Source: Thermoleophilia bacterium | GTDB taxonomy: Bacteria > Actinomycetota > Thermoleophilia > Gaiellales > Gaiellaceae | NCBI GenBank assembly: GCA_029858755.1 | Contig: JAOUEK010000094.1 | Coordinates: 1 to 7,182 of the forward strand | Reading direction: 5' to 3' | DNA length: 7,182 nucleotides | In this document: positions 1 to 5,842 of the stretch, piece by piece | How positions within the stretch are numbered: the first letter of the stretch is position 1 | How the letters are laid out: every line of letters starts with the position of its first letter | Translations under genes and position numbers: made by a program | The notes under the pieces: model-generated | Databases searched by the model: none | What the model was told of the DNA's origin: nothing | Seen by the model: the letters and a program-made list of their open reading frames with translations, nothing else

Positions 1-1
1 G

Positions 2-184
2 TACGCGGGCTGGCTGCTCGACCTCTCCGAGCTACCCTCCCTGCTCGGCTCGCGGCCGGTGCGCAGCCACCTCGTGCACGCGCTCGTCGAGCTCGACCGC
101 GCGCACCCGGCAGGCGGCGCAGAGCGCTGGGAAGACGCATATGCGCGCGGCCTCGTGGAGCTGGTCGCCGGCGCCGCCGCCTGA
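2..184 (+). CDS. 3' end of an unrecognised protein (partial, cut by window start)
   Basis: Reading from base 2 gives about 60 codons open to a TGA at 182-184. The third codon positions are nearly all G or C, as in the other genes of this window, so I take this frame as coding over the other open frame here. The visible tail is rich in Leu, Ala, Arg and Glu, with a WLLDLSELPSLLGSRPVR stretch followed by helix-like segments and an Ala-rich end. I do not recognise the family from this tail and assign no function. It ends about 210 nt before livK, and that gap carries promoter-like sequence, so it is probably not part of the transporter operon. Confidence 0.6.
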   Translation, partial: YAGWLLDLSELPSLLGSRPVRSHLVHALVELDRAHPAGGAERWEDAYARGLVELVAGAAA

Positions 185-215
185 GCGCAGCGGGCTGTTC
201 GCCGGTCACCACCTG

Positions 216-245
216 TTGACATGTCAGTGACGAGGGTGCGACAGT
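216..245 (+). promoter_or_regulatory. candidate livK operon promoter with overlapping 10-bp palindrome
   Basis: A perfect -35 hexamer TTGACA lies at 216-221. The best partner is a weak GACAGT at 240-245 with an 18-nt spacer; only the second A and final T fit an actinobacterial TAnnnT -10. The -35 box overlaps the perfect palindrome TGACATGTCA (217-226), a plausible half-turn dyad for a repressor. If used, this promoter would give a leader of roughly 145 nt. The -35 and the palindrome are read directly; the promoter role is inferred and the weak -10 lowers confidence. Confidence 0.35.
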
Positions 246-382
246 TCCGCGATGCCCGGCCTGCGGCGTCCGACGGGAGCCGGCGACCACGTCGTCCGTC
301 TATCGCCGTGCATCGGCGGTGCGTTCATGGCGCGGGTGCAACAAGAAGGCGCAGGACCTCGTCAAACACGGGTACACCCATG

Positions 383-389
383 AAGGAGG
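383..389 (+). promoter_or_regulatory. strong ribosome binding site of livK
   Basis: AAGGAGG sits 7 nt before the ATG at 397. It decides the start of livK: the same frame is open back to an ATG at 319, but that ATG has no comparable site, and starting there would put 26 hydrophilic residues in front of a clear signal peptide. Confidence 0.85.
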
Positions 390-396
390 GAATTGC

Positions 397-1584
397 ATGA
401 AGAGACGCCTAGCCGTGCTGGCTGCGCTCTCCACCCTCGTGGTCGCGGCCTTGGCCTCGACCGCCGGGACGGGCACGGCCGCCACCGATGCGTCGCAGGC
501 CGTCAGCTGCAGCAAGAGACTGAAGGTCGCAATGATCACCCCCGTCACCGGCGGTGGAGGCTTCATCGGTCAGGAGCAGGTCACGTGGGCGAAGTTCGCG
601 GTCAAGAATCTCGCGAAGAAGACCTATGGTCTCAACGTGCAGCTCGTGGTCGGCGATACGCCGGTCGAGAAGGGCCCGGGCGAAGCACTCGTCGTGGCGC
701 AGAAGTTCATCGCCGATCAGAGCGTGGTTGCGATCATCGGCCCCGCGACGTCGGGTGGCGTAGCCTCTGCGAGCCAGGCGCTGGCAGCGGCCGGCCTCGC
801 GCACATCTCGCCGTCGGCGACACGGACGTCGCTGACGAAGGGCTCGAAGCTCGAGGCCACGAAGTTCTTCTTCCGGGTCGTCCCGGGCGACTACATCCAG
901 GGGCCGACGGACGCGAACTACATGGTCGACAAGCTGAAGGCCGACAAGGTCGTCCTGGTCGACTTCCAGGAGCCGTACTCCGTCGGGCTCGCCGACGCCG
1001 CCGAGGCCGTGCTCAAGCGCAAGGGCGTGAGCACGACGAGGCTCTCGACGTCCGTGAACACGACGGACTTCTCGTCGCTCGTGACACGCGTGCCGAGCGA
1101 CGCCGACGTCGTCTTCTTCCCCACGCAGCAGCCTGCCGACGCCCAGACGTTCGGCACGCAGATGCGGGAGCAGGGCAAGCGTGCGGTGATGTTCGGTGGT
1201 GATGGAGCCAACTCGCCGAGTGCATTCAAGATCCCGGGCTCCTACGTGTCGAACTTCGCGCCCGACATCAGCGGGATCCCGACCAGCAGGGCGCTGATCG
1301 CCGGGTGGCAGAAGGACAACCCGAGCCTCAAGCTCGGCTCGTTCGGGCCCCCCAGCTACCTCGCTGTCCAGGTTGCGCTGAACGCGATCAAGCGGGCGTG
1401 CACCGCCGGCAAGGGCCAGATCAAGGACCGGAAGGACGTGTTCCGGAACGTGAAGCGGATCCGGGTCAACCCGTCGATCCTCGGCGGAACCTTCCGCTTC
1501 TCGACGAAGTCGAACGACCCGCTGAACGCGAAGTTCTACATCTTCCAGATCCAGTCCGACGGGTCGTACAAGCTCGTCAGCTAG
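397..1584 (+). CDS. livK: ABC transporter substrate-binding protein, branched-chain amino acid (LivK/HAAT) type
   Basis: This 395-aa protein is the extracytoplasmic receptor that captures the ligand and hands it to LivHM. Residues 1-29 form a Sec signal peptide (MKRR, then a Leu/Ala/Val core, with a likely cut near the TAA at 27-29). The mature part follows the Leu/Ile/Val-binding fold (periplasmic-binding protein type I): first strand KVAMITPVTG at 43-52, IIGPATSGGVASAS at 113-126, the ligand-lobe motif HISPSAT at 136-142, RVVPGDYIQGPTDANYM at 160-176, and GGDGANSPSAF at 267-277 where family members bind the ligand amino group. There is no lipobox next to the hydrophobic core. C38 and C335 are the only cysteines. 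The gene is followed by a hairpin and then livH. The LivK family is clear; the substrate is not and could be a branched-chain, aromatic or other amino acid, or an amide. Confidence 0.93.
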   Translation: MKRRLAVLAALSTLVVAALASTAGTGTAATDASQAVSCSKRLKVAMITPVTGGGGFIGQEQVTWAKFAVKNLAKKTYGLNVQLVVGDTPVEKGPGEALVVAQKFIADQSVVAIIGPATSGGVASASQALAAAGLAHISPSATRTSLTKGSKLEATKFFFRVVPGDYIQGPTDANYMVDKLKADKVVLVDFQEPYSVGLADAAEAVLKRKGVSTTRLSTSVNTTDFSSLVTRVPSDADVVFFPTQQPADAQTFGTQMREQGKRAVMFGGDGANSPSAFKIPGSYVSNFAPDISGIPTSRALIAGWQKDNPSLKLGSFGPPSYLAVQVALNAIKRACTAGKGQIKDRKDVFRNVKRIRVNPSILGGTFRFSTKSNDPLNAKFYIFQIQSDGSYKLVS

Positions 1585-1607
1585 CACTGGAGGGACGATC
1601 GAGCAGC

Positions 1608-1637
1608 AGAGCGGCCCGGCGATCGCCGGGCCGCTCT
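1608..1637 (+). terminator. perfect 30-bp palindrome between livK and livH (attenuator or mRNA-stabilising hairpin)
   Basis: Bases 1608-1637 equal their own reverse complement. As RNA they fold into a 13-bp GC-rich stem (AGAGCGGCCCGGC with GCCGGGCCGCTCT) closed by a GATC loop. The next base pair does not match. What follows (CTCGTTCCTCG) has scattered T but no clean T run, so full termination is uncertain. The position just after the binding-protein gene and before the permease genes is where importer operons often have a hairpin that protects the upstream mRNA or stops part of the transcripts, giving more binding protein than permease. The palindrome is seen directly; the role is inferred. 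Confidence 0.7.
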
Positions 1638-1652
1638 CTCGTTCCTCGACGT

Positions 1653-1658
1653 TAGACT
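1653..1658 (+). promoter_or_regulatory. -10-like TAGACT just upstream of livH
   Basis: TAGACT fits the actinobacterial TAnnnT -10 pattern and ends 12 nt before the livH GTG. Transcription from it would start at about 1665 and give a very short or no leader. I see no clear -35, since that position falls in the hairpin. livH has no Shine-Dalgarno, which fits a leaderless or near-leaderless internal transcript but could also be chance. Confidence 0.3.
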
Positions 1659-1670
1659 CGCGCCTTCCCC

Positions 1671-2594
1671 GTGGATACCTTCGTCCAACTGACGCTCAAC
1701 GGGCTCACGCTCGGGAGCGTGTACGCGCTGATCGCGCTCGGCTACTCGCTGGTCTACGGCATCCTCAAGCTCCTCAACTTCGCCCACGGCGACGTGTTCA
1801 TGGTCGGCTCGTTCATCGGCTTCGGCGTCCTCCAGCTGCTCGGTGGAGCGACCGACCCGGTGCTGCCGCTCTGGCCTCTGTTGATCGTGATCACGGTCTC
1901 GGCAATGGCGGGGTGCGCAGTGCTCGGCGTCGTCATCGAGCGTTTTGCGTACCGACCTCTTCGAGACGCGCCGCGGATCGCTCCGCTGATCAGCGCGCTC
2001 GGCGTCTCGTTCTTCCTCGCGTACTCGATGCAGGTCCTGTTCGGCGCCGAGCAGCGCGACTACGACGCATTCTCACTCGACAACGGCAAGCTGTTCCTCT
2101 CCGGCTTCGACATCGGCAACGTGCGCGTGCCGCTGCTGAGGATCGTGATCATCGTCGCCGCCTTCCTGCTCATGATCGTGCTCTGGCTGCTCGTCACGCG
2201 CACGCGGACGGGCAAGGCGATGAAGGCCACCTCCTACGACCGCGAGGCCGCGGCAATGATGGGCATCGACATCGACCGCGTGATCGTCGTCGCCTTCGTG
2301 CTCGGCTCGGCGCTCGCGGGAGCCGCCGGCGTGCTGTTCGCGCTCCGCGCCCCGACCTTCCCCGCGATCGGCTTCCTCGCCGGCCTCAAGGGGTTCACAG
2401 CGGCGGTGATCGGCGGCATCGGGTCGGTCCCGGGCGCGATGGCCGGCGGCCTGATCCTCGGCTTCGCGGAGGCGTACACGCAGGGCTACATCTCGACGAA
2501 GTGGTCCGACCTCCTGGTGTTCGTGATCCTGATCGGTTTCATGATCTTCCGCCCGCAGGGCCTCTTCGGCCGGCCGGACATCAAGAAGGTGTGA
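1671..2594 (+). CDS. livH: branched-chain amino acid ABC transporter permease LivH
   Basis: This 307-aa inner-membrane protein is one of the two permease subunits forming the translocation path. It has the usual length and order of LivH: the N-terminal LNGLTLGSVYALIALGYSLVYG (9-30), the hallmark LNFAHGD (35-41), hydrophobic segments at about 66-90, 103-122, 155-176, 203-226, 240-265 and 280-294, the cytoplasmic ATPase-contact region REAAAMMGIDIDR (191-203), and the closing RPQGLFGRPD (294-303). The GTG at 1671 is the only plausible start: an in-frame TAG lies at 1653-1655, with no start codon between. No Shine-Dalgarno precedes it. The stop is 1 nt before the livM GTG, so those two are almost surely co-translated. 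The family call is secure; the transported substrate is not. Confidence 0.94.
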   Translation: MDTFVQLTLNGLTLGSVYALIALGYSLVYGILKLLNFAHGDVFMVGSFIGFGVLQLLGGATDPVLPLWPLLIVITVSAMAGCAVLGVVIERFAYRPLRDAPRIAPLISALGVSFFLAYSMQVLFGAEQRDYDAFSLDNGKLFLSGFDIGNVRVPLLRIVIIVAAFLLMIVLWLLVTRTRTGKAMKATSYDREAAAMMGIDIDRVIVVAFVLGSALAGAAGVLFALRAPTFPAIGFLAGLKGFTAAVIGGIGSVPGAMAGGLILGFAEAYTQGYISTKWSDLLVFVILIGFMIFRPQGLFGRPDIKKV

Positions 2595-2595
2595 C

Positions 2596-4131
2596 GTGAG
2601 CGGCTTCGACCACGACGACCGCCACCAGCAGGGAAGCCCCAGCGAGCCGCAGCCCGGTGCGCGCAAGGCCTCGGAGGCCGAGGCGCCGACCAGCCCCGCG
2701 GTCGGCCGCGACGAGTGGGTCGCTCGTCACGGGGAGCGCCGCGCCCGCCGAGGCGGGGTTCTCGGCACCCTCGAAGAGCGGTTGGCCGTCGTCCCCTGGT
2801 GGGTGTGGCTGACGCTCTTCGTCGCCGCCGCCTGCACCGTGCCGTTGTTCTCGGAGAGCGGCTACGTGCGGCGCGTCGCGTTCGACACCGTCGTCTTCAT
2901 GCTGCTGGCGCTCGGGCTCAACGTCGTCGTCGGCTGGGGCGGGCTGCTCGACCTCGGCTACGTGGCGTTCTTCGGCATCGGCGCCTACGCCTACGCGCTG
3001 CTCGCCTCGGACAAGTACGACATCCACGTCCCGACGATCGCACTGATCCCCCTCGTGGCGCTGATCGGGGGCATCGCCGGCTGGCTCGTCGGGCTCCCGT
3101 CGCGCCGGCTCACGGGCGACTACCTGGCGATCGTGACGCTCTTCTTCTTCCAGGTCTTCCTCACGGCGACGAACAACGGCGACGACGTGTTCGGCAGGAA
3201 CCTCACCAACGGCCCCAACGGGATCCTCGACGTCGACGTCTTCAGCTTCTTCGGCTGGTCGCTGCCGCGGGTGACGTCGACCGGCCAGTTCAGCGTCCGG
3301 TACCTGTACGTCGCGCTCGCCATCTTCGGGCTCGTCTACGTCGCCCTCCGGCTGCTCAACGACTCGCGCACCGGTCGCGCGTGGCGGTCGCTGCGGGAGG
3401 ACGCGCTGGCCGCCGAGGTGATGGGGATGCCTGTGAACACGCTCAAGCTGATGGCGTTCGCCTTCGGTGCCAGCGTCGCCGCACTCACCGGGTCCGTGGC
3501 AGCTGCGCTGAACGGCAGCGTGTTCCCCCAGAACTTCGAGTTCCCCCTCCTGATCACCGTCTACACGATGGTCATCCTCGGCGGTGCGGGCAGCCAGGTC
3601 GGCGTCGTCCTCGGCGCGATCATCGTCAGCGTGCTGCTCGAGGTGCTGCGCGAGCCCGGGGACGCTCGCGGCCTCTTCTACCTCGTGATCCTCCTCGCGC
3701 TGGTCGGCGTCTTCCGGCCCTCGCTGCGCCTGGCGATCGTGCTCGGGGGCACGGCCGTGCTCGGCTTCGTCGCCCACCTCGTCGCGGGGAGGGTCGACGA
3801 CGCCTGGACCGCCGGCGTGGCCGAGGACAGCGGCCGGATCGCCGGCTGGGTGTCGGACTGGGTGATCGTCCCCACCCAGCTCGCGGGCTGGGTCCCCGCC
3901 GTCTCCTATGTCACCCTGATCGCCCTCGCACTCGGGCTGACACTCGTCGAGGGCTGGCGGCGGGTGGCGCTCCTGATCCCGACCCTCTACCTCGCCGCGT
4001 TCGTCTGGGAGAACGTGCTGCTCGACGCCCCCGAATCGACGCGCTACGTGGTTCTCGGCGGACTGCTCGTGGCGATGATGATCGCCCGCCCTCAAGGACT
4101 GCTCGGCGAGAAGCGCGTGGAGATCGTGTAG
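2596..4131 (+). CDS. livM: branched-chain amino acid ABC transporter permease LivM, long form
   Basis: This is the second permease subunit, 511 aa, longer than typical LivM (roughly 300-430). Residues 1-62 are a hydrophilic, charged N-terminal tail. The core then follows LivM order: membrane segments at about 68-88, 92-113, 118-137, 146-168 and 175-191, the hallmark SRRLTGDYLAIVTL (169-182), NLTNGPNGI (202-210), a segment at 235-253, the ATPase-contact loop SLREDALAAEVMGM (265-278), segments at 283-306 and 315-350, and VILGGAGSQVGVVLGA (326-341). A first end-like motif, LFYLVILLALVGVFRP (360-375), is followed by about 105 extra residues with roughly three or four hydrophobic segments before the true C-terminal RPQGLLGEK (498-506). 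AGAAGG at 2584-2589 is the ribosome site for the GTG start, 1 nt after livH. The stop overlaps the livG start by one base (TAGTG). Confidence 0.92.
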   Translation: MSGFDHDDRHQQGSPSEPQPGARKASEAEAPTSPAVGRDEWVARHGERRARRGGVLGTLEERLAVVPWWVWLTLFVAAACTVPLFSESGYVRRVAFDTVVFMLLALGLNVVVGWGGLLDLGYVAFFGIGAYAYALLASDKYDIHVPTIALIPLVALIGGIAGWLVGLPSRRLTGDYLAIVTLFFFQVFLTATNNGDDVFGRNLTNGPNGILDVDVFSFFGWSLPRVTSTGQFSVRYLYVALAIFGLVYVALRLLNDSRTGRAWRSLREDALAAEVMGMPVNTLKLMAFAFGASVAALTGSVAAALNGSVFPQNFEFPLLITVYTMVILGGAGSQVGVVLGAIIVSVLLEVLREPGDARGLFYLVILLALVGVFRPSLRLAIVLGGTAVLGFVAHLVAGRVDDAWTAGVAEDSGRIAGWVSDWVIVPTQLAGWVPAVSYVTLIALALGLTLVEGWRRVALLIPTLYLAAFVWENVLLDAPESTRYVVLGGLLVAMMIARPQGLLGEKRVEIV

Positions 4132-4928
4132 TGGCCGAGAAGCTGCTCGAGCTGCGAGGCGTGACGATGGCGTTCGGCGGGCTGCGCGTGGTCAGCGAGC
4201 TCGACCTGCACGTCGATGAGGGCGAGATCGTGAGCGTGATCGGGCCGAACGGTGCCGGGAAGACGACCGTCTTCAACCTCGTCACCGGCGTGTACGAGCC
4301 GACCGAGGGCGACATCGTGCTCGCCGGCGAGAGCATCAAGGGGCTCGAGCCGCACAAGATCACGCGGCGCGGGATCGCGCGCACCTTCCAGACACTCCGG
4401 CTGTTCCTCAACATGTCGGTGTTCGAGAACGTGATGACCGCGGCCTACGGCCACACCCGTGCCGGCCCGCTCCGCTCGATCCTCCGCACGCCGGGGATGC
4501 GGCGCGAGGAGCGGGAGATCCGGGTGCTCGCCGAGCAGCGACTCGCGTTCTTCGGCGAGCGGCTGATGGGGTACCGCTGGGATCAGCCCGCGTACTCGCT
4601 CTCGTACGCGAACCGGCGACGCCTCGAGATCGCCCGCGCGACGGCGACCAACCCGCGGCTGCTGCTGCTCGACGAGCCGGCAGCGGGCATGAACCCGAAG
4701 GAGACGCAGGAGATCACCGAGCTGATCGCCAAGCTGCGCACCGACGCCGGCTTCACGATCCTGGTGATCGAGCACGACATGCACGTCGTGGAGGGGATCT
4801 CCGATCGGGTCGTCGCGCTCGACCACGGCGTCAAGATCGCGGAGGGGTCGTTCGAGCAGGTCGCCACCGACCCCCGCGTGGTCGAGGCCTATCTGGGCAC
4901 CGGGGCGACGGCGCGGAAGGCCGGCTGA
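4131..4928 (+). CDS. livG: branched-chain amino acid ABC transporter ATP-binding protein LivG
   Basis: This 265-aa cytoplasmic ATPase powers transport as a partner of LivF on the LivHM permease. Motifs in order: Walker A GPNGAGKTT (38-46), Q-loop Q87 in ARTFQT, signature LSYAN (157-161) followed by RRRLEIARA, Walker B LLLLDEP (177-183) with catalytic E182, D-loop AAGMNP (184-189), and the switch His215 in VIEHDM. The C-terminal EGSFEQVATDPRVVEAYLG is the LivG-type tail (BCA_ABC_TP_C). The signature departs from the usual LSYGQ/LAYGQ: the glycine is Ala160 and the glutamine Asn161. The GTG start overlaps the livM stop by one base and has GGAG at 4119-4122, 8 nt upstream. The same frame is open far upstream through livM, but that is a GC-rich shadow. 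The stop is 1 nt before livF. Confidence 0.95.
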   Translation: MAEKLLELRGVTMAFGGLRVVSELDLHVDEGEIVSVIGPNGAGKTTVFNLVTGVYEPTEGDIVLAGESIKGLEPHKITRRGIARTFQTLRLFLNMSVFENVMTAAYGHTRAGPLRSILRTPGMRREEREIRVLAEQRLAFFGERLMGYRWDQPAYSLSYANRRRLEIARATATNPRLLLLDEPAAGMNPKETQEITELIAKLRTDAGFTILVIEHDMHVVEGISDRVVALDHGVKIAEGSFEQVATDPRVVEAYLGTGATARKAG

Positions 4929-4929
4929 C

Positions 4930-5649
4930 GTGGACGAGACGACGCCGCTGCTGCAGCTCGAGGGGATCAACACCTACTACGGGCAGATCCACATCCTCCA
5001 GGACTCGAACATGGTGATCCGCGAGGGAGAGCTCGTCTGCCTGCTCGGCGGCAACGCGTCGGGGAAGTCGACCACGCTGAAGACGATCCTCGGCATCGTG
5101 CGGCCGCGCACGGGAACCGTGAGCCTGAACGGCGAGGACGTCACCCGCGTCCCCACGGCGCACCGGATCAAGCGCGGCATGGCGATCGTCCCCGAGAACC
5201 GCCGGCTGTTCGGGCCGATGACGGTGCGCGAGAACCTCGAGATGGGGGCGTACCTCCGTCCCAAGGCCGACCTGCGGGAGGAGTTCGATCGCGTCTACGA
5301 GCTCTTCCCGCTGCTGTACGAGCGGCGGAGCCAGCTCGCGGGGACGCTCTCCGGCGGCGAGCAGCAGATGGTGGCGATGGGGCGGGCCCTGATGTCGAAG
5401 CCGAAGCTGCTGCTGATGGACGAGCCGTCGATGGGGCTCGCGCCGGTGCTGGTGGAGCGGAGCTTCGAGATCATCAAGCAGGTCAACGACGCCGGCGTGG
5501 CGATGCTCGTGGTGGAGCAGAACGCGAACGTCTCGCTCTCGATCGCCGACCGCGGGTACGTGCTGTCGACGGGACGCATCGTGCTCGAGGGCCGGGCCGA
5601 GGACCTGCTCGAGAACGAGGACCTGCGCAAGGCGTACCTCGGCCGCTGA
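4930..5649 (+). CDS. livF: branched-chain amino acid ABC transporter ATP-binding protein LivF
   Basis: This 239-aa cytoplasmic ATPase is the second nucleotide-binding subunit of the importer, of usual LivF length. Motifs: N-terminal LLQLEGINTYYGQIHIL (7-23), Walker A GGNASGKST (40-48, where GxNGAGKST is commoner), VPENRRLF (87-94) at the Q-loop position (family form VPEGR), TVRENLEMGAY (98-108), full signature LSGGEQQ (140-146), Walker B LLLMDEP (160-166) with E165, D-loop SMGLAP (167-172), and VVEQNAN (194-200). The switch residue is Gln197 instead of His, which is the norm in LivF. The tail EDLLENEDLRKAYLG is the usual LivF ending. The GTG follows the livG stop by 1 nt; GGAAGG (4915-4920) lies 9 nt upstream. 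It is the last gene of the transporter operon, followed by a repeat-rich spacer. Confidence 0.95.
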   Translation: MDETTPLLQLEGINTYYGQIHILQDSNMVIREGELVCLLGGNASGKSTTLKTILGIVRPRTGTVSLNGEDVTRVPTAHRIKRGMAIVPENRRLFGPMTVRENLEMGAYLRPKADLREEFDRVYELFPLLYERRSQLAGTLSGGEQQMVAMGRALMSKPKLLLMDEPSMGLAPVLVERSFEIIKQVNDAGVAMLVVEQNANVSLSIADRGYVLSTGRIVLEGRAEDLLENEDLRKAYLGR

Positions 5650-5672
5650 CCGCCTGACTCGGGTGCCGCCCC

Positions 5673-5750
5673 GTGTCGGAAACTGACCCTCCGTACGACC
5701 CCGGTGTACCCCGGTGTCGGACACAGGACCGACACCGAACCGACACCGAA
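5673..5750. repeat. intergenic cluster of GTGTCGG-type direct and inverted repeats
   Basis: The spacer after livF carries several copies of one short motif. GTGTCGG occurs at 5673-5679 and 5714-5720. CCCCGGTGT is repeated at 5699-5707 and 5709-5717. The inverse CCGACACCGAA occurs as a perfect 11-bp tandem pair at 5729-5739 and 5740-5750. From general experience, GTGTCnGACAC-like palindromes recur between genes of some high-GC actinobacterial genomes, so this may be one copy of a dispersed extragenic palindrome family. Only the local copies can be shown here. Confidence 0.65.
5712..5737 (+). terminator. hairpin downstream of livF, possible operon end
   Basis: CGGTGTCGG (5712-5720) pairs perfectly with CCGACACCG (5729-5737) across an 8-nt loop. 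The second tandem repeat unit (5740-5748) offers an alternative partner arm. It starts about 62 nt after the livF stop and ahead of the next gene's promoter-like element, so it fits an end-of-operon structure. No T run follows, so termination strength is unknown; it could instead be only a repeat element. Confidence 0.45.
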
Positions 5751-5815
5751 CCATGTCAAGGGTCGGCTGCGCCGATCGTGTGTCGAGCCGTCAACCGGGG
5801 CGTCCGCGAGCCGGT

Positions 5816-5839
5816 GCCCCGACAGGGGCGGGGTAGGAT
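5816..5839 (+). promoter_or_regulatory. candidate promoter/operator of the PLP enzyme gene
   Basis: TAGGAT at 5834-5839 fits an actinobacterial -10 (TAnnnT), ending 3 nt before ATG 5843 and 6 nt before GTG 5846; the latter is a typical spacing for a leaderless start. Just upstream GCCCC-GACA-GGGGC (5816-5829) forms a perfect 5-bp dyad, which would sit in the -35/-10 spacer. No -35 stands out. The same bases contain AGGA (5835-5838), 7 nt before GTG 5846, which could instead be a Shine-Dalgarno, so the two readings compete. Confidence 0.35.
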
Positions 5840-5842
5840 TCG

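Noticed and set aside
304..318. Small hairpin CGCCG-TGCAT-CGGCG in the livK leader.
   Set aside because: A 5-bp GC stem is expected by chance at this base composition and it has no T run or other context.
319..396. N-terminal extension of livK from ATG 319.
   Set aside because: The strong AAGGAGG before ATG 397 and the signal peptide starting there make 397 the start.
240..396. Possible amino-acid attenuation leader for the liv operon.
   Set aside because: No short ORF rich in Leu, Ile or Val codons followed by alternative hairpins is visible before livK.
409..1587. 392-codon open frame on the - strand opposite livK.
   Set aside because: Low-complexity charged translation with no recognisable motif; livK on the + strand is certain.
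2581..4095. 504-codon open frame on the - strand opposite livM.
   Set aside because: The translation is a hydrophilic Asp/Glu/His/Arg-rich sequence with no domain, a typical antisense shadow of a GC-rich gene.
2715..4130. Long open frame on the + strand running through livM in another phase and joining livG.
   Set aside because: It is an Arg/Pro-rich shadow of livM. livM itself has clear membrane and family motifs, and livG has its own ribosome site and start at 4131.
5754..5759. TTGACA on the - strand in the livF downstream spacer.
   Set aside because: There is no convincing -10 or gene on the - strand to be served by it.
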